A stretch of DNA of 43,964 nucleotides from Parafrankia sp. EUN1f. Lineage in GTDB: Bacteria; Actinomycetota; Actinomycetes; Frankiales; Frankiaceae. Shown here piece by piece: positions 27,828 through 36,097 of the stretch. Each line of letters begins with the position of its first letter. Position 1 is the stretch's first letter. Location of the stretch: assembly GCF_000177675.1 (NCBI RefSeq), contig NZ_ADGX01000071.1, positions 1 through 43,964 of the forward strand, read 5' to 3'. The translations under genes were made by a program, and so were the position numbers. The notes under the pieces were generated by a model that was not told the origin of the DNA, did no database searches, and worked only from the letters and a program-made list of their open reading frames with translations.

Positions 27828-29621
27828 TCATTCCCGTTCGCGCTCGCGCCAGCGGGAGGTGATCGGCAGGCGGCGGTCGCGGCCGAACGCCTTGGAGGTC
27901 ACCTTGGGGCCGGGCGGGTTCTGCCGCCGCTTGTACTCGGCGAGGTCGACGAGGCGGATCACCCGGTCGACCGTGGCCGGATCGTGGCCGGCGGCGGTCA
28001 GCTCGGCCCGGCCGAGGTCATGGCTGACATAGTCGTCGAGGACGGCGTCGAGCTCGGTGTAGTCGGGCAGCCGGTCGGAGTCGAGCTGCCCCGGGGCGAG
28101 CTCGGCCGACGGCGGCTTGACGATGATCTCCTCCGGGATCGGCGGGACCTCCCCGCGGGCCGTCGCCTGCGCGTTGCGCCAGCGGGAGAGCGCCCACACC
28201 ATCGTCTTCGAGACGTCCTTGATCGGGGCGAAGCCGCCGGCGCTGTCGCCGTACAGGGTGGAGAAGCCGGTGGCCAGCTCGCTCTTGTTGCCGGTGGTCA
28301 GCACGAGGTGGCCGTGCTCGTTCGACAGCGCCATCAGCAGCGTTCCGCGCACCCGTGCCTGCAGGTTCTCCGCGGCCAGGCCGTGCAGGCCGCCGGCGGC
28401 GGCGAGCGCCGCGTGGAAGGCCGCGACGGTCGGCTCGATCGGGACGACGCTGTGCTGGGTGCCCTGGCGGCGGGCCAGCTCCGCGGCGTCGTCCAGCGAC
28501 CCCTGGGACGAGTGGGCCGAGGGCATCGCGACCGTGTGCACGGCCTCGCCGCCGAGGGCGTCCACCGCGATCGTGGCGACCAGGGCCGAGTCGATGCCGC
28601 CGGACAGGCCGAGCGCCACCGAGCGGAAGCCGTTCTTGCGGACGTAGTCGCGGGTGCCCGTGACCACCGCGGCGTACAGCTCACCGACGGGGTCGGGGCG
28701 CTGCGCGATCTGGTGCGGCCGCGGCTCCCAGGCCGGCAGTGGCTCGCCGGCCAGCACGATGTGGCTGACCTCCATCATGGTGCCGTCGCCGGCGGCGACC
28801 TGGCCGGTCATCCCGGTGGCCGTTCCCGGGGTGTTGCGGGCGGGCAGGTCGAGATCGACGGTGAGCAGGGTCTCCTCGAAGACCGGTGCCCGGGCGAGGA
28901 CCGCCCCGGTCGGGTCGACGACGAGCGAGTCGCCGTCGAAGACCAGCTCGTCCTGGCCGCCGACCAGGTTGATGTAGGCGAGGGTGGCGTCCGCTTCGCG
29001 GGCCCGGCGTGCGCACAGCTCGTCCCGGTGGAAGGACTTGCCCTGCTCGTAGGGCGAGCCGTTGATGCACAGCAGCAGCCCGACCCCGACCTTGCGGGCC
29101 ACGGCGACGGGGCCGCCGGCCTGCCAGAGGTCCTCGCAGACGGTGAGGCCGACGTCCACGCCGTGCAGGCGGAAGACGGGGAAGGTCGTGCCGGGCACGA
29201 AGTAGCGGAACTCGTCGAAGACGCCGTAGTTGGGCAGGTGGTGCTTGGCCGAGCGGGCGGCGACGCGGCCCTGCCACAGGACGGCGACACAGTTCTGTGG
29301 CTCGCCGGCGGGGCGCCCGACCGCCGGCGCCGGGGTGGGGGAGGCGTCGAGGTACCCGACGACGACGGCGACGGAGCCCGTTCCCTCCTCGTCGAGGCGG
29401 GCCGCGAGCCGCTCCAGCGTCGCCGCGGAGGCCGCCACGAAGGAGCGGCGCAGGACGAGGTCCTCGGCCGGGTAGCCGGTCAGGGTCATCTCGCCGAAGG
29501 CGACCAGATGCGCGCCCTGGGTCAGTGCCTGTTTGGTCCAGGAGCTCACCAGGTCGGCGTTGGCGTCCAGATCTCCGACGGTGGTGTCCACCTGGGCGAG
29601 GGCGATCCGAAGCTGGGCCAT
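27828..29621 (-). CDS. nadE: Glutamine-dependent NAD+ synthetase
   Basis: 597 residues. The N-terminal nitrilase-type glutaminase has the triad Glu (E44 in FGEMTLTGYP), Lys (SAKHHLPNYGVFDE) and Cys (TVCEDLW). The C-terminal ATP-pyrophosphatase domain has LGLSGGIDSALVATIAVDAL. It amidates deamido-NAD+ to NAD+ in the cytoplasm, taking ammonia from glutamine, which suits its place beside glutamine synthetase genes. ATG 29621 is chosen: it gives the standard N-terminus AQLRIALAQVD, with TACGCT six bases upstream and no Shine-Dalgarno sequence. Confidence 0.95.
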   Translation of the reverse strand: MAQLRIALAQVDTTVGDLDANADLVSSWTKQALTQGAHLVAFGEMTLTGYPAEDLVLRRSFVAASAATLERLAARLDEEGTGSVAVVVGYLDASPTPAPAVGRPAGEPQNCVAVLWQGRVAARSAKHHLPNYGVFDEFRYFVPGTTFPVFRLHGVDVGLTVCEDLWQAGGPVAVARKVGVGLLLCINGSPYEQGKSFHRDELCARRAREADATLAYINLVGGQDELVFDGDSLVVDPTGAVLARAPVFEETLLTVDLDLPARNTPGTATGMTGQVAAGDGTMMEVSHIVLAGEPLPAWEPRPHQIAQRPDPVGELYAAVVTGTRDYVRKNGFRSVALGLSGGIDSALVATIAVDALGGEAVHTVAMPSAHSSQGSLDDAAELARRQGTQHSVVPIEPTVAAFHAALAAAGGLHGLAAENLQARVRGTLLMALSNEHGHLVLTTGNKSELATGFSTLYGDSAGGFAPIKDVSKTMVWALSRWRNAQATARGEVPPIPEEIIVKPPSAELAPGQLDSDRLPDYTELDAVLDDYVSHDLGRAELTAAGHDPATVDRVIRLVDLAEYKRRQNPPGPKVTSKAFGRDRRLPITSRWRERERE

Positions 29622-29627
29622 ACCAGC

Positions 29628-29633
29628 AGCGTA
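29628..29633 (-). promoter_or_regulatory. Candidate -10 (TACGCT) for a leaderless nadE mRNA
   Basis: On the minus strand TACGCT ends six bases before ATG 29621, and no Shine-Dalgarno sequence is visible. Confidence 0.45.
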
Positions 29634-29694
29634 GGCCGCGATCGCCGGCCCGGCGGTCGGTGATGGGCTGCTGGGGCGCAGGTGACACCGGGCA

Positions 29695-29722
29695 TTGCGA
29701 CCGCGCAACTTCGCTGTAACGT
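29695..29722 (+). promoter_or_regulatory. Candidate glnA2 promoter
   Basis: TTGCGA (29695-29700) and TAACGT (29717-29722) are 16 bases apart and about 140 bases before the glnA2 start. This would give a leader with a normal ribosome binding site. No full GlnR-type box was found in this interval. Confidence 0.4.
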
Positions 29723-29864
29723 GCGGAGCCCGAGGTGCGATCAGTCGCTACTCTCGGGTCGAAGCACCCGGTGGCACCGTGTCCCGACCTGGAACCGGAA
29801 CGCACGGCCGGATGATGACTCGGCTCGCCGTGCAGACGAGTCCGCACTCACGCGCGGAGGGCCC

Positions 29865-31223
29865 GTGGACAAGCAACAGGAATTCGTTCTCCGCACCCTC
29901 GAGGAACGTGACATCCGGTTCGTCCGGCTCTGGTTCACGGATGTGCTCGGCGTGCTGAAGTCCGTCGAGATCGCGCCCGCCGAGCTGGAGGGTGCGCTGG
30001 CGGAGGGCATCGGGTTCGACGGCTCGGCGATCGAGGGCTTCGCCCGGGTGCACGAGGCGGACATGCTCGTCCGGCCCGACCCGTCCACCTTCCAGGTGCT
30101 GCCGTGGCGCGGTGAGCACCCGATGACCGCCCGGATGTTCTGTGACCTGATCATGCCGGACGGCACGCCGGCCGCCGCGGACTCCCGCTGGGTGCTGCGC
30201 CGCACCCTGGCGAAGGCCGCCGACGCCGGGTTCACCTTCTACACCCACCCCGAGATCGAGTTCTTCCTGCTCAAGCATCCGCCGACCCGCGGCGGCCCGG
30301 TGCCGCCGCCGGTGGACGAGTCGGGCTACTTCGACCTGACCCCGAACGACATCAGCCATGACTTCCGCCAGCAGGCCATCAGCGTGCTGGAGCGCCTCGG
30401 CATCTCGGTGGAGTTCAGCCACCACGAGGTCGCGCCCGGCCAGCAGGAGATCGACCTGCGGTACGCCGACGCGCTCACCATCGCCGACAACATCATGACC
30501 TTCCGCCAGGTTGTGAAGGAGGTGGCGCTGCGGCAGGGCATCTACGCGACGTTCATGCCCAAGCCGTTCAGCGACCAGGCCGGCTCGGGCATGCACACCC
30601 ACATGAGCCTGTTCGAGGGCGACCGCAACGCCTTCCACGACCCGACCGACGAGTACCAGCTGTCGAAGGTGGGGAAGGCCTTCATCGCCGGGGTGCTGAC
30701 GCACGCCGCGGAGATCACCGCGGTGACGAACCAGTGGGTGAACTCGTACAAGCGGCTGGTGGGTGAGGGGCGCGCCGGCGAGCTGCGGGAGGCGCCCGCC
30801 TACGTCTGCTGGGGCCACAACAACCGGTCGGCCCTGGTGCGGGTACCGCTGTACAAGCTGAACAAGGCGAACACGGCCCGGGTCGAGTTCCGCTCCCCGG
30901 ACAGCGCCTGCAACCCGTACCTGACCTTCGCGCTGATGCTCGCCGCCGGACTGCGCGGCGTCCAGGGCGGTTACGAGCTTCCGGCGCCCGCGGCGGACGA
31001 CGTGTGGACGCTCACCGACTCCCAGCGCCGCGAGCGTGGCATCACCGAGCTGCCCGGATCGCTCGCCGAGGCGATCACCGCGATGGAGAACTCGTCGCTG
31101 GTCCGTGAGACGCTTGGCGACGAGTTGTTCGACTTCTTCCTACGGAACAAGCGCTCCGAATGGATCGAGTACCGCCGCCAGGTCACGCCCTTCGAGATTG
31201 ACCGGTACCTTCCGACGTTGTGA
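29865..31223 (+). CDS. glnA2: Glutamine synthetase family protein GlnA2
   Basis: 452 residues, shorter than GlnA (474). Type I glutamine synthetase motifs are present: GFDGSAIEGF, HPEIEFFLL, HHEVAPGQQEIDLRY, HTHMSLFEG, NSYKRLV, GHNNRSALVRVP, ARVEFRSPDSACNPYL. The tyrosine that GlnE modifies is not conserved: the aligned stretch is DDVWTLTDSQ rather than KDLYELPP. In Streptomyces, GlnA2-type enzymes act as gamma-glutamylpolyamine synthetases, so activity on ammonia should not be assumed. GTG 29865 has GGAGG four to five bases upstream. The stop overlaps the glnE start (GTGA). Confidence 0.92.
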   Translation: MDKQQEFVLRTLEERDIRFVRLWFTDVLGVLKSVEIAPAELEGALAEGIGFDGSAIEGFARVHEADMLVRPDPSTFQVLPWRGEHPMTARMFCDLIMPDGTPAAADSRWVLRRTLAKAADAGFTFYTHPEIEFFLLKHPPTRGGPVPPPVDESGYFDLTPNDISHDFRQQAISVLERLGISVEFSHHEVAPGQQEIDLRYADALTIADNIMTFRQVVKEVALRQGIYATFMPKPFSDQAGSGMHTHMSLFEGDRNAFHDPTDEYQLSKVGKAFIAGVLTHAAEITAVTNQWVNSYKRLVGEGRAGELREAPAYVCWGHNNRSALVRVPLYKLNKANTARVEFRSPDSACNPYLTFALMLAAGLRGVQGGYELPAPAADDVWTLTDSQRRERGITELPGSLAEAITAMENSSLVRETLGDELFDFFLRNKRSEWIEYRRQVTPFEIDRYLPTL

Positions 31224-34200
31224 GTGACCGGCCGGCCAGGGGCGTCGACCCCCGCCGGAACACCGTCGGCGCCCAGCTTGCCCGGCTGGGCTTCTCCGAC
31301 GTCGAGCGGGTCGCGGCCACGATGAGCCGGCTCGGGCTGCTGCCCCCGCCGGACGGGGCGGCGCCCGCAGGGCCCGCGGAGCCCGCCGGGCCTGCCGCCG
31401 GGCTCGCGGTGAATGTCATCATCGGCGAGCTCGCCGCCTCGGCGGACGCCGATCTCGCCCTGCGCTGCCTCGAACGGCTGGTCGAGGCCCAGCCCGCCGG
31501 GGCACAACCCCGGCTGTTGCCGGCACTGGCCGACAATCCCGGTCTGCGCCGCCGGCTGATCGCCGTGCTGGGCGCGAGCTCGGCGCTGGGGGACCACCTC
31601 GTCGCCCATCCGCTGGACTGGATGATCCTCGCCCCGGACGAGGCCACCGCGGGGCCGTCGGACCAGGCCGCCATCCGCCGCGGCCTGCTGCGTGCGGTCG
31701 GCGCCGACCCGGCGGCCGCCGTGCCCCGGGCCCGCGAGGACGGCGTGGCGGTCCTCGACGCGCTGCGGCTGGCCTACCGGCGTGCGCTTCTGGTGCTCGC
31801 CGCGCGGGACCTCACCGGCACCGTGTCGCTGGACGACGCCACCGCGGAGCTCGCGGACCTGGCCGGGGCGGCGCTCGACGCCGCGCTCGCGGTCGCCCGC
31901 GCCGGAGCGAGCCCGGCGGATGTGCCCGTCCGCCTGGCGATCATCGGCATGGGTAAATGCGGCGGACGTGAGCTGAACTACGTCAGCGACGTGGATGTGC
32001 TGTTCGTCGCCGAACCGGCCGCCGACCACGGGCCGGGGGCGCTCGGGGAACCGGGGGCGCCGGGGGAGCCGGGGGAGCCGGGAGACCACCCCGGCGTCGG
32101 CGCCCCGCCCGACCTGGAGGCGACGCTGCGTGCCGCCACCAGGCTGGCCGAGGGTGTCGTGCGGGTGTGCGGCACGTCCACCGCGGCCGGCGAGCTGTTC
32201 CCGGTGGACGTCAACCTGCGGCCCGAGGGCCGGCACGGCGCGCTTGTGCGCACCCTGGAAAGCCATCGCGCCTACTACCGGCGCTGGGCACGGACCTGGG
32301 AGTTCCAGGCGCTGCTCAAGGCCCGCCCGGTGGCCGGCGACCTCGAACTGGGGGCGCGCTTCGGCGAGATGATCGCACCGCTGGTGTGGACGGCGGCGTC
32401 ACGCCCCGACTTCGTCACGGACGTCCGGGCCATGCGGCGCCGGGTGGAACGGTCGCTGTCCCGTTTCGAGGCCGACCGCAACCTCAAACTCGGCCCCGGC
32501 GGGCTGCGTGACGTCGAGTTCGCCGTGCAGCTGCTGCAGCTCGTCCACGGCCGGGCGGACGCCAAGCTGCAGGTGGCCGCCACCCTGGACGCCCTGGACG
32601 GGCTGCGGCGCGGAGGCTACGTCGGCCGCCGCGACGCGGCCGGGTTCGCCGACGCCTACCGGTTCCTGCGGGTCGCCGAGCACCGGCTGCAGCTGCAGCG
32701 GCTGCGCCGGCTGCACACCCTGCCCCGGGATCCCGGCGAGCTGCGCTGGCTGGCGCGCTGCATGGGGCTGCCGGGCGCCGCCGAGCTGGAGGACGAGCAC
32801 CGGCGGGTGACCCGCACCGTCCGGTCCCTGCACGAGAAGCTGTTCTACCAGCCGCTGCTGGAGGCGGTGGCGCGGCTGTCGGCGGGGGAGATGCGGCTGA
32901 CCCCGCAGGAGGCCGCGGACCGGCTCGCCGCGCTCGGTTTCGCCCAGCCCGCGCGCTGCCTGCGCCACATCGAGGCGCTGACCAACGGGGTGAGCCGCAC
33001 CGCCGTCATCCAACGGCGCCTGCTGCCCGCCATGCTGCCCGCGTTCGCGGACGCACCCGAGCCGGACGCCGGGCTGCTCGCCTACCGGCAGGTGAGCGAG
33101 GCACTGGGGCGCACGCCGTGGTACCTGCGCCTGCTGCGGGACTCGGCCGGGGCCGCGGACCGCCTCGCGCGGGTGCTCGCGACGAGCCGCTACGTCGCCG
33201 ACCTGATGACCCGCGCGCCGGAGTCGGTGCGGCTGCTGCGCACCGAGGAGGAGCTGCGGCCGACCTCGCGCGAGGCGATGGTGCGCACCCTGCTCGCGGT
33301 GTCGCGACGCAACCCCGAGGCCGCGGACGCGGTCGGCCGGGCGCGGGCGGTGCGGCGGGTGGAGCTGGTCCGCATCGCCTGCGCGGACCTGCTCGGTCTG
33401 CTGGACGTGGGCGCTGTCGGGCAGGCGCTGTCCGACGCGGCCGCCGCGACCGTGGAGGCGGCGCTGCTCGTCGCGCGCCGCCGCGTCGCCGGCGGGGACG
33501 ACGAGGCGCTGCCGGTGCGGCTCGCGGTGATCGCGATGGGACGTCTGGGTGGCCGTGAGCTGTCCTATGGCAGTGACGCCGACGTGCTGTTCGTCCACGA
33601 GGCGCTGCCGGGCACGCCGCAGCCGCTGGCCGCCCGGCTCGCCGCCGACGTCATCGGTGAGCTGCACCGCCTGCTTGCGCTTCCCGGGCCCGACCCGGCC
33701 CTCGCCCTGGACGCCGGACTGCGCCCCGAGGGCCGCGGCGGCCCGCTGTCGCGGACGGTCGAGGGCTACGCGGCGTACTACGACCGGTGGTCACTGGGGT
33801 GGGAGGCGCAGGCGCTGCTGCGCGCCGAGCCACTGGCCGGCGACGCCGAGCTCGGTGCCCGGTTCTGCGCGCTCGCGGACCGGATCCGCTACCCGTCGGC
33901 GCTGCCGGCGGGCACGATCGCCGAGATCCTGCGGTTGCGCGGGCGGATGGAGCGTGAGCGTGTCCCGCGCGGAGTCGACCGGGCGATGCACGTGAAGTTC
34001 GGTCCCGGCGGGCTGACGGACGTCGAGTGGACCGTGCAGGTGCTCCAGCTTCGGCACGCCCACCGCGTCCCGGCGCTGCGCACGACCGCGACCCGCGCCT
34101 GTCTGCGCGCGGCCGCGACGGCCGGCCTGCTCGCGCCTGCGCAGCTGTCCGCGCTGGATGCGGCCTGGACCCTGGCCTCCCGGGTGCGCAACGGCGTCAT

Positions 34201-34375
34201 GCTGACGTCCGGGCAACGCGGTGATCTTCTTCCGGGCGTGGCGCCCGGCCTGGAACGGGTCGCCCGCGCGCTCGGCTACCCCGCCGACGAGGTGGACCAG
34301 CTGCCCGGTGACTACCGCCGGGCAGCGGCACGTGCGCACGCGGTCGCCCTGGACGTGCTCGGCCGCGAGCAGTGA
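31220..34375 (+). CDS. glnE: Glutamine synthetase adenylyltransferase
   Basis: 1051 residues. Two nucleotidyltransferase domains are visible: GMGKCGGRELNYVSDVDVLF (~residue 237-260) and AMGRLGGRELSYGSDADVLF (~residue 770-790), each followed by its regulatory helical part (KARPVAGD, NLKLGPGGLRDVEFAVQLLQ; then RGGPLSRTVEGYAAYYDRW, HVKFGPGGLTDVEWTVQVLQ). It adenylylates GlnA on tyrosine to lower its activity when nitrogen is plentiful; the N-terminal domain may remove the group. A Gly/Pro/Glu-rich repeat insert lies near 32030-32100, just after the first motif. GTG 31220 overlaps the glnA2 stop by four bases. Confidence 0.95.
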   Translation: MSDRPARGVDPRRNTVGAQLARLGFSDVERVAATMSRLGLLPPPDGAAPAGPAEPAGPAAGLAVNVIIGELAASADADLALRCLERLVEAQPAGAQPRLLPALADNPGLRRRLIAVLGASSALGDHLVAHPLDWMILAPDEATAGPSDQAAIRRGLLRAVGADPAAAVPRAREDGVAVLDALRLAYRRALLVLAARDLTGTVSLDDATAELADLAGAALDAALAVARAGASPADVPVRLAIIGMGKCGGRELNYVSDVDVLFVAEPAADHGPGALGEPGAPGEPGEPGDHPGVGAPPDLEATLRAATRLAEGVVRVCGTSTAAGELFPVDVNLRPEGRHGALVRTLESHRAYYRRWARTWEFQALLKARPVAGDLELGARFGEMIAPLVWTAASRPDFVTDVRAMRRRVERSLSRFEADRNLKLGPGGLRDVEFAVQLLQLVHGRADAKLQVAATLDALDGLRRGGYVGRRDAAGFADAYRFLRVAEHRLQLQRLRRLHTLPRDPGELRWLARCMGLPGAAELEDEHRRVTRTVRSLHEKLFYQPLLEAVARLSAGEMRLTPQEAADRLAALGFAQPARCLRHIEALTNGVSRTAVIQRRLLPAMLPAFADAPEPDAGLLAYRQVSEALGRTPWYLRLLRDSAGAADRLARVLATSRYVADLMTRAPESVRLLRTEEELRPTSREAMVRTLLAVSRRNPEAADAVGRARAVRRVELVRIACADLLGLLDVGAVGQALSDAAAATVEAALLVARRRVAGGDDEALPVRLAVIAMGRLGGRELSYGSDADVLFVHEALPGTPQPLAARLAADVIGELHRLLALPGPDPALALDAGLRPEGRGGPLSRTVEGYAAYYDRWSLGWEAQALLRAEPLAGDAELGARFCALADRIRYPSALPAGTIAEILRLRGRMERERVPRGVDRAMHVKFGPGGLTDVEWTVQVLQLRHAHRVPALRTTATRACLRAAATAGLLAPAQLSALDAAWTLASRVRNGVMLTSGQRGDLLPGVAPGLERVARALGYPADEVDQLPGDYRRAAARAHAVALDVLGREQ

Positions 34376-34425
34376 GCCTTTTCCGTCACACCCGGGGATC
34401 GGTGCGCACCCGACGGGCGGTTCAC

Positions 34426-34459
34426 CGGCTCCGGTACGGGATGCGCCGAACCGGAGCCG
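34426..34459. terminator. Hairpin between convergent glnE and glnII
   Basis: CGGCTCCGGT (34426-34435) pairs perfectly with ACCGGAGCCG (34450-34459) across a 14-base loop. It lies between the stop codons of convergent genes and may work in both directions. Confidence 0.6.
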
Positions 34460-34474
34460 ATGGACGAGCGGTCC

Positions 34475-34498
34475 CGCGGGCGGCGAGGCCCGCCCGCG
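34475..34498. terminator. Second hairpin between glnE and glnII
   Basis: CGCGGGCGG (34475-34483) pairs perfectly with CCGCCCGCG (34490-34498) across a 6-base loop. It is the first hairpin met by transcription leaving glnII. Confidence 0.55.
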
Positions 34499-34522
34499 AG
34501 TATCCGTCCGCGGGATCTGACG

Positions 34523-35578
34523 TCAGACCGTGACGGTGGCCTCGGCGCCCTGCGACGGCACGAACAGGGTCGGCTTGTCGCCGGCCAGCGCGCTGCAGCA
34601 GGTGTCGATCATGAGCGCGGAGACCACGTACGGGTCCATGTTCGCGTTCGGACGGCGGTCCTCGATCCAGCCCTTCTTGGCCTTCTCGACGGCCCACGGG
34701 ATCCGGACCGACGCGCCGCGGTCCGAGGCACCCCAGGAGAACTTGTTCCACGGGGCGGTCTCGTGCTTGCCGGTGAGGCGGTCCTGGATGCCCGTCCCGT
34801 AGTGGGTGACGTGCTCCAGAACCCGGGGGGCAAGCGACTCGCAGACGGTGACGATCGCGTCCCAGCTCTCCATGGTCTGCTTCGTGGAGAAGTTGGTGTG
34901 CGCGCCGGCGCCGTTCCAGTCACCGAGAACCGGCTTCGCGGCGAAGGAGACCGTGGTGTCGAAGTCCTCGGCGATGCGGTGCAGCAGCCAGCGGCCCAGC
35001 CAGATGTGGTCGCCGATCGTAGGCGCCGGCAGCACGCCGATCTGGAACTCCCACTGGCCCATCATGACCTCGGCGTTGGTGCCCTCGATCGCGAGGCCGG
35101 CGTCCAGGCACGCCTGGGTGTGACGCTCGACGATGGCCCGGCCGGGCATCTTCTCGCCGCCGACGCCGCAGTAGTACGGGCCCTGCGGCTCGGGGAAGCC
35201 GACCGCCGGCCAGCCGAGCGGCCGGCCGTTCTGGAAGAACGTGTACTCCTGCTCGATGCCGAACATCGGGGTCATGTCGGCGTACTTGTCGGCCACCGCG
35301 CGGGCGATGGCACGGGTGTTCGTCGGGTGCGGCGTGAAGTCGGTCAGCTGCACCTCGCACAGGACGAGCACGTTGTCGCCACCGCGCAGTGGGTCCGGAA
35401 CGGTGACGACGGGCTGCAGCACGCAGTCGGAGTTCGACCCCGGGGCCTGGTTGGTGCTGGAGCCGTCGAAGCCCCAGATCTCCGGCTCCTTGCCGCTCTT
35501 GACGATGCGGGTCTTGCTCCGCATCAACGGCTCCGGCTCGGTGCCGTCGATCCAGATGTATTCGGCCTGATAGCTCAC
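34523..35578 (-). CDS. glnII: Glutamine synthetase type II
   Basis: 351 residues, the short eukaryote-like form (GSII). Motifs: YIWIDGTEPEPLMRSKTR, WGFDGSSTNQAPGSNSDC, FGIEQEYTFF, GPYYCGVGGEK, NAEVMMGQWEFQIG, GDWNGAGAHTNFSTK and the C-terminal ASDRGASVRIP. It makes glutamine from glutamate, ammonia and ATP. GSII is found in Frankia, Streptomyces and rhizobia and is typically induced under nitrogen limitation. GTG 35578 has GGGAG five to six bases upstream. A complete GlnR-type operator lies 116-153 bases upstream. GlnE-type control is not expected, since GSII lacks the target motif. Confidence 0.97.
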   Translation of the reverse strand: MSYQAEYIWIDGTEPEPLMRSKTRIVKSGKEPEIWGFDGSSTNQAPGSNSDCVLQPVVTVPDPLRGGDNVLVLCEVQLTDFTPHPTNTRAIARAVADKYADMTPMFGIEQEYTFFQNGRPLGWPAVGFPEPQGPYYCGVGGEKMPGRAIVERHTQACLDAGLAIEGTNAEVMMGQWEFQIGVLPAPTIGDHIWLGRWLLHRIAEDFDTTVSFAAKPVLGDWNGAGAHTNFSTKQTMESWDAIVTVCESLAPRVLEHVTHYGTGIQDRLTGKHETAPWNKFSWGASDRGASVRIPWAVEKAKKGWIEDRRPNANMDPYVVSALMIDTCCSALAGDKPTLFVPSQGAEATVTV

Positions 35579-35600
35579 TAGTACTCCCCGTGGTTGACGT

Positions 35601-35610
35601 GTCACGTGAC
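35601..35610. promoter_or_regulatory. Palindrome GTCACGTGAC before glnII
   Basis: A perfect 10-base palindrome lies about 23 bases before the glnII start codon, within the leader or near the promoter. It contains GTGAC-like half-sites in both orientations. The binding protein is unknown. Confidence 0.4.
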
Positions 35611-35693
35611 GGAGCGACTGTGTGATCGGCCGGGGGAGGGCCGACCCCGGCCGCGACTGACGGGAGGGTTCGTCCGGAGCTTGGTCGGGCCCG

Positions 35694-35731
35694 GTTTCCA
35701 ATCAGTTCCCGTCTTGTTAATTCTCGGTCAC
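35694..35731 (-). promoter_or_regulatory. Four-part GlnR-type operator upstream of glnII
   Basis: On the minus strand the order is GTGAC, n6, TTAAC, n6, GGAAC, n6, GAAAC, with exact 11-base spacing throughout. This matches the Streptomyces GlnR consensus gTnAC-n6-GaAAC-n6-GtnAC-n6-GAAAC: the outer two parts match perfectly and the inner two partly (GGAAC matches GtnAC at four of five, TTAAC matches GaAAC at three of five). GlnR activates nitrogen-assimilation genes under nitrogen limitation. Confidence 0.75.
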
Positions 35732-35824
35732 TCGGTTGTTGCCGGGCGGCCAAAGCCGTGCCTCGAAGCGAATACCGGGCGAGCCGCGACAGATGCGGAA
35801 CGGAAAAGCGGCTGTAACGAGAGA

Positions 35825-35856
35825 AGGCCCGTGTCCAGGGGTTCACGGACACGGGC
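35825..35856 (-). terminator. glnA terminator hairpin
   Basis: GGCCCGTGTCC (35825-35835) pairs perfectly with GGACACGGGCC (35846-35856), 11 bp with a 10-base loop. It lies about 240 bases past the glnA stop and separates glnA from the glnII control region. Confidence 0.7.
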
Positions 35857-36097
35857 CCCGCCTCATCGGCCGATCCCGCCACGGCCTTGCCGAGGATATT
35901 CCGGTGGGTCTGACCGCAGGTCTTCGCCGACCAGTCGGAGGTCCGGACCACGGGTGCGGAGCGGAGGTCCGGCGCGGCGCAGTCCTAGGTCATGCCGAAA
36001 GCCACCGAAAGCCACCGAGGGCCACCATGCGCGGTGTGTCGAGAGACGGTGGAACCCCATTGGTGACGCTGGTGGAGGACCGGGACGGAATCGAGAC

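Larger units (their letters stand above)
35579..36097. other. glnII regulatory region and glnA 3' flank
   Basis: This gap of about 519 bases holds the glnII leader, a GTCACGTGAC palindrome (35601-35610), a GlnR-type operator (35694-35731), the glnA terminator (35825-35856) and a short direct repeat (35996-36025, three copies of CGAAAGCCAC-like units). No gene is supported here. Confidence 0.6.

Noticed and set aside
27018-29663. Very long open frame antisense to nadE (about 880 codons)
   Set aside because: It is a by-product of high third-position GC in nadE; the translation has no recognisable domain, and nadE motifs are unambiguous on the other strand.
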